This document shows positions 7,851 to 17,500 of a DNA stretch of 64,000 nucleotides, in pieces. Made by a program: the position numbers and the translations under genes. Position 1 is the stretch's first letter, and each line of letters opens with the position of its first letter. This DNA comes from Bowmanella denitrificans (GTDB taxonomy: Bacteria > Pseudomonadota > Gammaproteobacteria > Enterobacterales > Alteromonadaceae). The notes under the pieces are model-generated. The model ran no database searches, was not told the origin of the DNA, and was given only the letters and a program-made list of their open reading frames with translations. The stretch is taken from contig NZ_BAAAEI010000008.1 in NCBI RefSeq assembly GCF_039522935.1, positions 1-64,000 on the forward strand. The letters are read 5' to 3'.

Positions 7851-9026
7851 TCAGGGACGATTGCGCCCTAAACGATCATGGCTGCTTACCCAATGCCCGG
7901 CAATAACTGCACAAGCCAGGGAGATATCACCAGCCAGCACAGTAGCAGCGACTATCTCGGCAAATTTGTTCGCTTTGCCCTTTCCATAGCAGCCCAGCAA
8001 ATTCAGGCATTCTTTTTGAGTAGGCAACCCAGTGCCGCCGCCATAGGTGGCAACAATCAAAGAAGGCAAAGTGACGGACAAATAGAGGTCATCATTTTCC
8101 AGCAATTCATGGGACAAATGGCCAGCGTGAGATTCCACCACGTTCGCTTCATCCTGACCTGTGGCTATAAAAAGGGAAGCAATACCATTGGCCGAATGCG
8201 GACCGTTATAGGCAGCGCCGGCGATACGCGCACCGACATTGGACAGCACGGCCGCCTTGGCCATCATACGGCTGTCCACATGCATGATTTTGCGCAGTAC
8301 TTCTTTTTTCAGCACAATCTCGGCAATCACCCGTCGGCCACGGGAATGAATCATATTCAGTTGCGAATGCTTTTTATCGGTATCCATATTGCCTGACAAC
8401 AAATAGTCACAGGGAATGGGCGAATTCTGCTTGATCCATTCACTGGCCGCTAAAGTGGCTTTACTGACCATGTTTTGTCCGGCTGCATCGCCTGTGGTGT
8501 AGTTAAAACGCAGATAACGCATTTTAGCCACAGACCATTGTTCAATATGTTGTAGTTTGGCAATGCTGCTGGTGCTCTCTGCCACTTCAGCAATTTGCGC
8601 AAAATGCGCGCTTACCCACTGACCAAAATCCCGCGCCTGGCGGGCATTTTCAAACAAAAAGGCTGGAGCGCGCTGCATAAACTGTTCAACCACCGTAGTG
8701 GTCACGCCGCCACATTCATTGATAACCCGCATGCCGCGGCTGTAACTTGCCACCAGCGTCCCTTCGGTGGTGGCCAAAGGCACATAAAACTGGCCTTGGG
8801 CATACTCACCATCAATTTGCACCGGCCCGGCAATACCAACCGGCATTTGCACTATGCCAATAAAGTTTTCAATATTGCCCGGCAGTACTGCAGGGTCAAT
8901 GCTGAACTGGCCAGTGTATTCCATTTGTTCACCGGTTTTATCAGCCAGAAATTCACGACGTTTATCGGCCATTTCCCGGCTGTAATCATTGCGTCTGTCC
9001 CTGGGTATGCGGTCATCTAGATTCAT
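7851..9026 (-). CDS. Hydroxymethylglutaryl-CoA reductase
   Basis: HMG-CoA reductase makes mevalonate from HMG-CoA with NAD(P)H. In the 391-residue product the family motifs are clear: ENFIG at 53-57, ATTEG with Glu88, the GDAAGQNM cofactor segment at 179-186, the DTDKKHS region with Lys218/219, Asp292 in GQDEANVVE, the YGGGTGLPTQ loop and a C-terminal catalytic His383. Layout resembles the class I catalytic domain without the eukaryotic membrane part. The start at 9026 is chosen because AAGGA lies about eight bases upstream. No other mevalonate pathway gene is in the window, and most gammaproteobacteria use the MEP pathway, so its role is unclear. Confidence 0.9.
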   Translation of the reverse strand: MNLDDRIPRDRRNDYSREMADKRREFLADKTGEQMEYTGQFSIDPAVLPGNIENFIGIVQMPVGIAGPVQIDGEYAQGQFYVPLATTEGTLVASYSRGMRVINECGGVTTTVVEQFMQRAPAFLFENARQARDFGQWVSAHFAQIAEVAESTSSIAKLQHIEQWSVAKMRYLRFNYTTGDAAGQNMVSKATLAASEWIKQNSPIPCDYLLSGNMDTDKKHSQLNMIHSRGRRVIAEIVLKKEVLRKIMHVDSRMMAKAAVLSNVGARIAGAAYNGPHSANGIASLFIATGQDEANVVESHAGHLSHELLENDDLYLSVTLPSLIVATYGGGTGLPTQKECLNLLGCYGKGKANKFAEIVAATVLAGDISLACAVIAGHWVSSHDRLGRNRP

Positions 9027-9189
9027 GCTGTGTCCTTGTTGATTTGGGTACAAAAGATAAATAACGGCCTGATTAGGGCGATTTTGTCACTACTTCAGTA
9101 TATTTTTTAGCATTATCCAGGCCAGTTTCCATTTAAACGCCAGCAGATGGCAAAAACATGACAAGATCCAGTCCCTTGGACTGGCTAAC

Positions 9190-9416
9190 CGCTATCTGAT
9201 AGTCAGCACTTGCATCAGGAAGATGCATCAATTTGGTGCAGATTACACACGACTCCATGGACATCGCCGGTGAAAGCTCCTTGCAACACCGGCATACGAC
9301 CGCCAAGGATGGCGGAAGTGCAGATTACGCAGGAGCGGTTATCTGCCCGCCCATCCATGGAAATCGGCGCTCTTTGGCATCCATGCCACCGCGCCATACC
9401 GTCCATCCATGGACAT
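9190..9416. repeat. Non-coding patch with CCATCCATGG-type repeats
   Basis: Between acnB and the HMG-CoA reductase gene lies a patch with repeated short words: TCCATGGACAT at 9254-9264, CATCCATGGAAAT at 9352-9364, GTCCATCCATGGACAT at 9401-9416, GTGCAGATTAC at 9236-9246 and 9318-9328, plus a small GCATC/GATGC hairpin near 9213-9228. Open frames across it look composed of these words and not of a protein family. It is best read as a dispersed intergenic repeat element. Confidence 0.55.
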
Positions 9417-9444
9417 AAAAAAGCCGGGACAAGTCCCGGCTTTT
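9417..9444 (-). terminator. Terminator of acnB
   Basis: Stem AAGCCGGGAC/GTCCCGGCTT with a two-base loop and a minus-strand T run, 17 bases after the acnB stop. Confidence 0.9.
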
Positions 9445-9461
9445 CAACGCTTAGCTAGCTA

Positions 9462-12074
9462 TCAGGCTACATTCAGAGTAGGAATGATGTCTGCCTTAGC
9501 TTTTTGCTCGGCCTTTTTGAACTCATCCATACGGTCGAAGTTCAGATAGCGATAGATATCACCGGCCATAGAGTCAATCTTACTGGCGTATTGCAGATAC
9601 TCTTCGGTGGTCGGAATACGACCCAGAATAGCACCGACAGCGGCCAGTTCTGCTGATGTCAGGTATACGTTGGCACCGTCGCCCAGACGGTTGGGGAAGT
9701 TACGGGTAGAAGTAGACAACACAGTGCTGCCAGCGGCTACACGTGCCTGGTTACCCATACACAGTGAACATCCTGGCATCTCAGTACGCACACCAGCACG
9801 GCCATAGATGTTGTAGTAACCTTCTTCCATCAGCTGCGCCTGATCCATCTTGGTCGGTGGTGACATCCACAGACGTGTGGTCAGGGCTTCTTTGTTCTGC
9901 TCCAGTAACTTACCGGCGGCACGGAAGTGGCCGATGTTAGTCATACAGGAACCGATAAACACTTCGTCTACCTTGTCACCGGCAACTTCAGACAGGGTCT
10001 TAGCATCATCCGGGTCATTGGGGCAGCAAACGATAGGCTCTTTGATATCAGCCAGATCGATTTCGATGATTTCAGCATATTCCGCATCGGCGTCAGCTTG
10101 CATCAGTTCAGGCTTAGCCAGCCACTCTTCCATCTTACGAGCACGACGCTCAAGGGTACGAGGATCACCGTAACCATGGCTGATCATCCAACGCAGCATA
10201 GTGATATTGGAGTTCAGGTACTCGGCAATGGACTCCTGAGACAGCTTGATGGTACAGCCGGCCGCGGAGCGTTCGGCAGAAGCATCAGACAGCTCAAAGG
10301 CCTGTTCAACGGTCAGGTCTTCCAGACCTTCGATTTCCAGAATACGGCCAGAGAACGCATTCACTTTACCTTTTTTGGCAACAGTCAGCAGACCTTGCTT
10401 GATACCGTAAAGTGGAATGGCATGTACCAGATCACGCAGGGTGATACCCGGCTGCATCTTACCTTTAAAACGCACCAGCACAGACTCAGGCATATCCAAA
10501 GGCATCACACCTGTGGCGGCCGCGAAAGCCACCAGGCCGGAACCGGCTGGGAAGGAAATGCCGATTGGGAAACGGGTATGCGAGTCACCACCTGTACCCA
10601 CGGTATCGGGCAACAACATGCGGTTCAGCCAGCTGTGGATAATACCGTCGCCAGGGCGCAGGCTCACACCACCTCGGTTCATAATAAAGTCCGGCAGGGT
10701 ATGCTGGGTGTCAATATCTACCGGCTTAGGGTAGGCCGCCGTGTGACAGAATGACTGCATAGTTAAATCGGCAGAGAAACCCAGACAAGCCAGGTCTTTC
10801 AGCTCATCACGGGTCATGGGACCTGTGGTATCCTGAGAGCCTACCGTGGTCATCTTAGGTTCGCAGTAAGTACCTGGGCGGATACCTTCCACACCACAAG
10901 CACGGCCAACCATCTTCTGCGCCAGGGTGAAGCCTTTACCGGTATCAGCTGGTTGCTCCGGCACACGGAAGAAATCAGCTGGCGGCAGACCCAGTGACTC
11001 ACGCGCCTTCTCGGTCAAACCACGACCGATGATCATATTGATACGGCCACCAACACGCACTTCATCCAGGATGACTTTAGAGTTGTAGCTGTACTCAGCC
11101 AGTAACTCGCCAGTTTCGGCGTTTTTGATTTTGCCTTCAAATGGATAAATGTCGATCACATCGCCCATTTCCATTTTGTCTACATCGGCTTCGAATACCA
11201 GCGCACCGGCATCTTCCATGGTGTTGAAGAAGATAGGTGCCACTTTGGAGCCAAAACAGATTCCACCGCTACGTTTGTTCGGCACGCCAGGCATATCTTC
11301 ACCGAAATACCACAATACCGAGTTGGTAGCAGACTTACGTGAAGAGCCAGTTCCTACCACGTCACCGATAAAGGCAACCGGATGGCCTTTGGCTTTAATT
11401 TCTTCGATTTGTTTCAGCGGGCCTACTTCACCATGCTGTTCTGGGGTTAAACCGTCACGAGTCATTTTGTACATGGCACGGGCATGCAGCGGAATATCCG
11501 GACGTGACCAGGCATCAGGCGCAGGCGACAGGTCATCGGTGTTGGTTTCGCCGGTGACTTTAAATACCGTCACAGTGATCTTTTCTGCCAGCTCAGGGCG
11601 GCTGGTAAACCACTCGGCTTCCGCCCAGGATTGCATAACATCTTTAGCAAAAGCATTGCCGGCTTTGGCTTTCTCTTCCACATCATGGAAAGCATCGAAC
11701 ATCAGCAGGGTATGCTTCAGCTCTTCTGCGGCCTGCTCTGCCAGCTCGTTATCATCCAGCAATTCGACCAGGGTGGCAATGTTGTAACCACCATGCATAT
11801 TACCCAGCAACTGCACTGCTGCATCTTTGCTAACCAAAGGAGATACCGCTTCACCTTTAACAATGGCGGTTAAAAAGCCCGCTTTAACATAAGCGGCTTC
11901 ATCCACACCAGGCGGGACACGCTCAGAAATAAGTTCCACCAGGAAGGATTCTTCACCGGCGGGGGGATTCTTCAACAATTCAACCAGTTCGGCGACCTGT
12001 TCGGCGCTCAGAGGTTTTGGTGGGACACCTTCAGCGGCACGTTCTGCAACGTGTTGACGATATGCTTCTAACAC
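9462..12074 (-). CDS. acnB: Aconitate hydratase B
   Basis: AcnB interconverts citrate and isocitrate in the TCA cycle and, as apo-protein, can bind mRNA. The 870 residues match E. coli AcnB nearly end to end: N-terminal HEAT-like domain (MLEAYRQHVAERAAEGV), the swivel domain with GETNTDDLSPAPDAWSRPDI, and the catalytic region with the [4Fe-4S] cysteines in GSCMTNIGH and PGCSLCMGN. Translation starts at a GTG with AGAGGA about seven bases upstream. A promoter is visible about 75 bases upstream and a strong terminator follows. Confidence 0.97.
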   Translation of the reverse strand: MLEAYRQHVAERAAEGVPPKPLSAEQVAELVELLKNPPAGEESFLVELISERVPPGVDEAAYVKAGFLTAIVKGEAVSPLVSKDAAVQLLGNMHGGYNIATLVELLDDNELAEQAAEELKHTLLMFDAFHDVEEKAKAGNAFAKDVMQSWAEAEWFTSRPELAEKITVTVFKVTGETNTDDLSPAPDAWSRPDIPLHARAMYKMTRDGLTPEQHGEVGPLKQIEEIKAKGHPVAFIGDVVGTGSSRKSATNSVLWYFGEDMPGVPNKRSGGICFGSKVAPIFFNTMEDAGALVFEADVDKMEMGDVIDIYPFEGKIKNAETGELLAEYSYNSKVILDEVRVGGRINMIIGRGLTEKARESLGLPPADFFRVPEQPADTGKGFTLAQKMVGRACGVEGIRPGTYCEPKMTTVGSQDTTGPMTRDELKDLACLGFSADLTMQSFCHTAAYPKPVDIDTQHTLPDFIMNRGGVSLRPGDGIIHSWLNRMLLPDTVGTGGDSHTRFPIGISFPAGSGLVAFAAATGVMPLDMPESVLVRFKGKMQPGITLRDLVHAIPLYGIKQGLLTVAKKGKVNAFSGRILEIEGLEDLTVEQAFELSDASAERSAAGCTIKLSQESIAEYLNSNITMLRWMISHGYGDPRTLERRARKMEEWLAKPELMQADADAEYAEIIEIDLADIKEPIVCCPNDPDDAKTLSEVAGDKVDEVFIGSCMTNIGHFRAAGKLLEQNKEALTTRLWMSPPTKMDQAQLMEEGYYNIYGRAGVRTEMPGCSLCMGNQARVAAGSTVLSTSTRNFPNRLGDGANVYLTSAELAAVGAILGRIPTTEEYLQYASKIDSMAGDIYRYLNFDRMDEFKKAEQKAKADIIPTLNVA

Positions 12075-12149
12075 AGTTTGGTCCTCTTCGATGAGTTAGC
12101 CGCCTTGTCACTGGTCGCCCAGTTGGCAGCAAGAACGATAAACCCGACA

Positions 12150-12178
12150 AGTATAAGGGTTTAGTATGAAGATTTGAA
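12150..12178 (-). promoter_or_regulatory. Predicted sigma-70 promoter of acnB
   Basis: On the minus strand TTCAAA (-35, 12173-12178) and TATACT (-10, 12150-12155) are separated by 17 bases, giving a leader of about 70 bases before the GTG start. Prediction by consensus only. Confidence 0.6.
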
Positions 12179-12271
12179 TTTGCCCAGCCTTTAGTTCACT
12201 TATAGCCAGAATAAATTTCAGTGATGTTGATTAAAAATTAATAAATCCCGTGAATAAGATAGGAATAATTC

Positions 12272-13471
12272 TCATCTGGATACTTCCTCGCCACTGTGGG
12301 CACTGGCACGCAAAGTACTCAATTTCGCTTCATAAAGTTGCCTTTGCCTGGTTTGATAACTTAACGCAATGGCTTTCTCCAGTGCTTCTGATGCTTTCAC
12401 CAGTTTTCCCATCGCGTGATATGACTTGGCCAGTCCCAAATAGCTTTCTTCCAGATAAGGGGCCAGTTGTTGTGCTTTTAGGTAATTTTCCAGGGCGTAG
12501 TGTACTTTGCCTTCAGCAAAAAAGCCCTCGGCAAGACTCAACCAATTATAGGGGTTAGCATCATCCACATTGCCCAGTTGCGCGGCTATTTCAGCGGCCT
12601 CTGCGAGCTTGCCCTGCCGGAGCAATAACTTACGATAATTGTCCAGCAATTCCAGCGAAGTGGCACCGCGCTCGCGCGCATAGGCATAGGTCTGCGCGGA
12701 TTCATCAATTAAGCCTGCTCGCGAATATGCTAATGCCAGGCTATTGAGACTGCCGGGATTAAGCTGTCCATGTTGCAGGGCTCGCCGACTCAGTTGGTAA
12801 GCCAGCGTTAATTGATTATTCACCAGCGCCTCCGCAGCCTGATTCTGGTAAAACATCGCGATTACGTCTTGCTCGGTGCGTTTAGCGCCATAACGATCAC
12901 CTCGCGCTGGCAAATAGTCGATTACGACACCGGGGCGGCTAAGATAAAGGATGTCTTTTTCAGGTTTGAAACTGGGATCGTATACCTTGGTACGAACGTG
13001 ACTGGATAACATCAACAGGTTGTTTTGCATACGATAAACCGGTGCAGAATCCACTTGCTGATAATCAAGTTCGAGGCCGACCAGTTTCGCCAGGGCACCT
13101 GTTACCAATGCCAGCGATAAACAGTTCCCAGCGTTTTTTTCTAATGCCTGCTGAGCGGTGTAGGTATCGCCTTTATAGTCAAAACCGGCTAATCGGCCTT
13201 CAAGGTAATCATACAGCCGCCAGTTGGGTGCTCGTGACTGGTTGACTGGCGCATTAAAGTAATGCACAAAGTCCTGCTGTTGCTGTTGGCTGAGTTGGAA
13301 AAGCCGTGCTGCGGGTATCGGTTCAGATGGTTGTGTTGCATCTGGCCAGTTTGTTGGCAGATGCAACTGGTATGCTAGGCCAGGGGTTGGTTTGGAAATA
13401 CTCTGACAAGCTGTCATGCCCAACCATGTAACAACGACAACAATAATATTAACAACCCGCGCTTTTCTCAC
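12272..13471 (-). CDS. TPR lipoprotein with a transglutaminase-like N-terminal half
   Basis: The 399-residue protein starts with a lipoprotein signal ending LGMTAC, so Cys22 should be lipidated. The first half contains KNAGNCLSLALV with Cys117, then SSHVRTKVYDP with His158 and a downstream Asp in VVIDYLP, spaced as in transglutaminase/cysteine-protease-like domains; assignment of the triad is an inference. From about residue 205 the protein is built of tetratricopeptide-like helix pairs (for example NPGSLNSLALAYSRAGLIDES and EESYLGLAKSYHAMGKL). It probably acts as an envelope scaffold or protease-like factor; the actual role is unknown. It is downstream of the HDOD gene by 28 bases. Confidence 0.8.
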   Translation of the reverse strand: MRKARVVNIIVVVVTWLGMTACQSISKPTPGLAYQLHLPTNWPDATQPSEPIPAARLFQLSQQQQQDFVHYFNAPVNQSRAPNWRLYDYLEGRLAGFDYKGDTYTAQQALEKNAGNCLSLALVTGALAKLVGLELDYQQVDSAPVYRMQNNLLMLSSHVRTKVYDPSFKPEKDILYLSRPGVVIDYLPARGDRYGAKRTEQDVIAMFYQNQAAEALVNNQLTLAYQLSRRALQHGQLNPGSLNSLALAYSRAGLIDESAQTYAYARERGATSLELLDNYRKLLLRQGKLAEAAEIAAQLGNVDDANPYNWLSLAEGFFAEGKVHYALENYLKAQQLAPYLEESYLGLAKSYHAMGKLVKASEALEKAIALSYQTRQRQLYEAKLSTLRASAHSGEEVSR

Positions 13472-13499
13472 CCATCTGTCCCTGTTTTAGCAATACAAT

Positions 13500-14333
13500 T
13501 CAGAACAATTCAGGATTCATAATCGCCAGAAGCTTATGCGCATCCATTTGGGTAAACTTGATGACATCCTGAATATCTTCGGCTTCCAGTTTAAGTTTTT
13601 TCAGTGCGGCCGGTGATACCAGACTGTCCAGTTTGTAACGGCTGTCGACCATATGCAGTGCCAATCGCACGGCTAAATGACCGATGGCCACATCTTTACC
13701 GTCTTTGGCCTTGATTTCACTGTGCACATGATTAATCACGTAGCAAAACTGCTCCGGCAAATGCCAGGATTCTAAAATCAGGCCCGAGCACTGGGCATAG
13801 GTAAATCCCAATAGCGCTTGTTGATGATGCCAGGGTAGTTTGTCTTTCTGATATTTTTCGCATTCGTGTGCCAAGGCGGCATCTTTGCTGGCCACCACCA
13901 GCTCAGCATACTGATGCAATAAGCCCATCACAAAATACTGCTCACTGGCGCGGATTTTAGCTGTTTTGGCCAGATGCTTGGCTAACAGTCCGCAATAAAC
14001 ACTTTGCTGCCAGAAACGTCGCAGATCAATGACTTCAGATGAGAAATGCTTAAAGGCGGTGGTCGCGGTTTCGGCCAGTGCCAGGTTATACAGCGCTTCA
14101 CCACCAATGACACCAACCGCTTTGGGGATAGAATTTATCTGCGCAGGAAACCGAAACAACGCACTGTTGGCCAGTTTCAGCAGCTTAGAGCTGAGGGATG
14201 GATCCACAGCAATCACCTCAGCGATATCCGCCGAATCCGCACTGACATCATCCAGCAGGGCACGAATCCGGCTGCAGGTATCCGGCAGTGCAAATGACTG
14301 GCTGGCATATTTGGCTAATTCAGTGGCTTGCAT
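13500..14333 (-). CDS. HDOD domain protein
   Basis: This 277-residue protein is one HDOD domain (about residues 12-215): AEVIAVDPSLSSKLLKLANSALF, PKAVGVIGGEALYNLAL and GLLHQYAELVV are characteristic. HDOD proteins are HD-phosphohydrolase relatives that lack catalytic metal residues and generally act in signalling. No additional output domain is present. The ATG overlaps the stop codon of the DUF1289 gene by one base, so it belongs to the operon that begins with the metal-efflux genes. Confidence 0.88.
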   Translation of the reverse strand: MQATELAKYASQSFALPDTCSRIRALLDDVSADSADIAEVIAVDPSLSSKLLKLANSALFRFPAQINSIPKAVGVIGGEALYNLALAETATTAFKHFSSEVIDLRRFWQQSVYCGLLAKHLAKTAKIRASEQYFVMGLLHQYAELVVASKDAALAHECEKYQKDKLPWHHQQALLGFTYAQCSGLILESWHLPEQFCYVINHVHSEIKAKDGKDVAIGHLAVRLALHMVDSRYKLDSLVSPAALKKLKLEAEDIQDVIKFTQMDAHKLLAIMNPELF

Positions 14334-14590
14334 TATGACTGGTCCTCATCAAATCCCAATTGCTGTTGTTCCAACATGTCGCCTCCCCTGGCTGGTTGTT
14401 TTGCTGCATTAGCCCGCCTTTTTCGCATTTGGCAGGCCCGGATTATCTTGCGTTTTACCCCGTCGTCGATTTGATGCCAATAAAGACGCTCCTCCCTGGT
14501 TCGAAAGCATCCCAGACAATAGCCCTTGTCCCCGCTTTGGCATACACCGATGCAGGGACTGGGAATAGCAAAAAACTCAAGTTGTTGCAC
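14333..14590 (-). CDS. DUF1289 small Cys-rich protein
   Basis: An 85-residue protein with the DUF1289 signature SPCIGVCQSGDKGYCLGCFRT, four cysteines that probably bind a metal, followed by RTREERLYWHQ. The family function is unknown. It starts at a GTG inside the end of cusA (14-base overlap) and its stop overlaps the HDOD start, so both junctions indicate translational coupling. Confidence 0.85.
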   Translation of the reverse strand: MQQLEFFAIPSPCIGVCQSGDKGYCLGCFRTREERLYWHQIDDGVKRKIIRACQMRKRRANAAKQPARGGDMLEQQQLGFDEDQS

Positions 14591-17500
14591 TTGTCCGGAC
14601 CAAATCGCTTTGTCTGCGTTCCAGCATATAAAAAATTACCGGAATCACAAACAGAGAAACCAGAGGGGCCAGTATCATACCACCTAGCATAGGTGCGGCA
14701 ATACGCTGCATTACCTCATGCCCGGTGCCCTGCGTCAGCATAATCGGCAACAGACTGGCCAATATGGTAATAACCGTCATAGCTTTGGGTCTGATACGTT
14801 GCACAGCACCTGCCACCACAGCCTGATATAAACCACGTTGGCAGCGCAGTGCAGAATCCTGCCAAGCCTGATTCAGGTACAGATACATTACCACACCAAA
14901 CTCAGCCGCCACCCCTGCCAATGCGATCATTCCCACAACCACGGCGATGGACAGGTTAAAGCCCAGCCACCAGATAAGCCATAAACTACCGCACAGAGCA
15001 ATAGGCAGGGTTAACATCACCACCAGGCTCTGCTGCCAGCTGGACAGGGTAAGATAAAGTAAAACCAAGGATAGCAGCAGGGTAAGTGGCACCAACTGTA
15101 CCAGCTTGCCTTCCACCCGCTTAATGGATTCGTATTGCCCCGACCACTGCACAGAGTATCTGGCTGGCAGTACCAACTGATTGTCGAGCAGCGCCTTAGC
15201 CTGAGTCAGGTATTCGCCGACCGAAAGATCCTGAATATCCACAAAGGTCCAGCCAACTTGCCGGGCGTTTTCGCTTTTTATCATGGCCGGACCATCCTGA
15301 ATCTGTAAGCTGGCCAGCGCCGACAGTGGCACGAAAATCCCTTGGGCTGTGCTGATGGGCAAGCTGGCCAGCGCATCCAGATCCTGACGATACTGGGCTT
15401 CAACCCTGACATTCACCGGATATCGCTCATTACCTTTAACCATTTCAGACACTTTCGCTCCCCCCACGGCAGTGCGAATCAATGCCTGCAACTCTGCCAG
15501 GCTGATGCCATGTTCACCCAGGGCTTGCAGATTAGGTTGAATATCCAGATAGCGCCCGGCTGCCACGCGCTCTGAGTACACCGAGCGGGTGGCAGGGAGT
15601 TGTCGGAGCAATTGCTCAACCTGCACACCAATCTGCTCAATCTGGGCCAGATCAGGTCCGGCGATTTTCAGCCCCAACGGCGTTTTAATGCCCGTCGACA
15701 ACATATCAATACGGGTTTTGATCGGCTGCACCCAGGCATTAGTGAGGCCAGGAAACTTAACGGTTGCCTGCAACTGGGCAATCACCTTATCCAAGGTCAT
15801 ACCTGGCCGCCACTGTGCCTGTGGTTTCAGTTGAATAGTGGTTTCCAACATGGTCAGGGGGGCGGGATCGGTGGCCGTTTCGGCACGCCCAATCTTACCA
15901 AATACGCTTTTAACCTCCGGTATCTGGGCAATCAATCTGTCGGTCTGTTGCAGCAGCTGTGCCGCCTTACCCGCGCTGATACCCGGTAAGGTGGTCGGCA
16001 TATACAGTAAATCTCCTTCATCGATTTGCGGCATAAACTCCTTGCCCAGCTGTTGCCAGGGATAGTAACCACTTGCCAGCAACAATACGGCCAGTAACAG
16101 GCAGGTTTTCGGCCAGGCCAGGGCTTTGTTCAGCAGCGGCCGGTACAGGGCAATCAGACCGCGCGACAGCAGATTCTTATGTTCCGGCACAATCTTGCCC
16201 CGCACCCAATAGCCCATCAACACCGGCACCAGAGTAACCGCCAGCAGGGCCGCTGCCGCCATGGCAAAAGATTTGGTCAGGGCTAACGGAGTAAATAAGC
16301 GCCCTTCCTGCCCTTCCAATACAAAGACCGGGAAAAAGCTCAGGGTGATAATGAGCAACGACATAAATAGGGCCGGGCCAACCTGTCGACAGGCCTGACT
16401 GACTTGCTGCCAATGTTCAGCGCGATTAGGACGGCGGCCATGTTTGGCGTCAAACTGCTCAAGATGCTTGTGCAGGTTTTCGATCATAACGATAGCGGCA
16501 TCCACCAAGGCGCCAATGGCAATGGCAATGCCTCCCAGACTCATAATATTGGCGCTGATGCCCAATACCCGCATCAGAATAAAGGCAGACAGCAGCGCCA
16601 AAGGTAACACCAGCACCGCCACCATAATGGAGCCCAGATGCCAGAGGAACAGCATCAACACCACCGACACCAACAGGATTTCCATCAGCAATTTATCCGA
16701 CAAATTATCTACCGAGCGCTGAATAAAGGCAGAGCGGTCGTAGGTGGGGACAATATCCACCCCATCGGGCAGGCTGGCTTTCAATTCATTCAATCTGGCT
16801 TTGACTCTGTCAATCACCTGCCGGGCGTTCTCACCACTGCGCATCACTATAATGCCGCCAACCACTTCGCCCTGCCCATTCAGCTCGGCAATACCACGGC
16901 GTAATTGTGGCCCCAGCCTGACCTCAGCCACGTCCTTGATCTGCAGTGGGATATTGGCGGCGTTTCGTTTGCCCAACGGAATGGCCTGAATGTCCGCAAT
17001 GGATTCAAGATACCCCCGTACCCGAATCATATATTCGGCTTCAGCCATTTCCACCGATGCGCCACCGGTTTCACCATTATGACTTTGTAAAGCCTCAATA
17101 ACCTGCTGCACCGACATTTGATAGTTGGCCAGCTTCAGAGGGTCTAACACGATCTGATAGGTACGGGTCATGCCCCCCACGGTGGCGACTTCTGCCACTC
17201 CAGACACGGATTGCAGTTCCTGTTTCAGAAACCAGTCCTGCAGGCTCTTCAAATCAGCAAGATCCCAGTTGCCGCTGTTGTCCACCAGGGCATATTGATA
17301 AACCCAGCCAACGCCAGAGGCATCCGGCCCCAGTTGCGGCTGTACACCCTCAGGTAACTGGCTGGCTGCCTGGTTTAAGTATTCCAGTACCCGCGAGCGG
17401 GCCCAGTAAATGTCGGTACCATCTTCAAACAGAACATAAAGATAGGAATCGCCATAAAATGAAAAACCCCGCACCGACGTGGCACCGGGTACTGCCATCA

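Noticed and set aside
9215..9406. Small protein encoded on the minus strand in the repeat patch
   Set aside because: The translation is made of the repeat words and has no ribosome binding site or family pattern.
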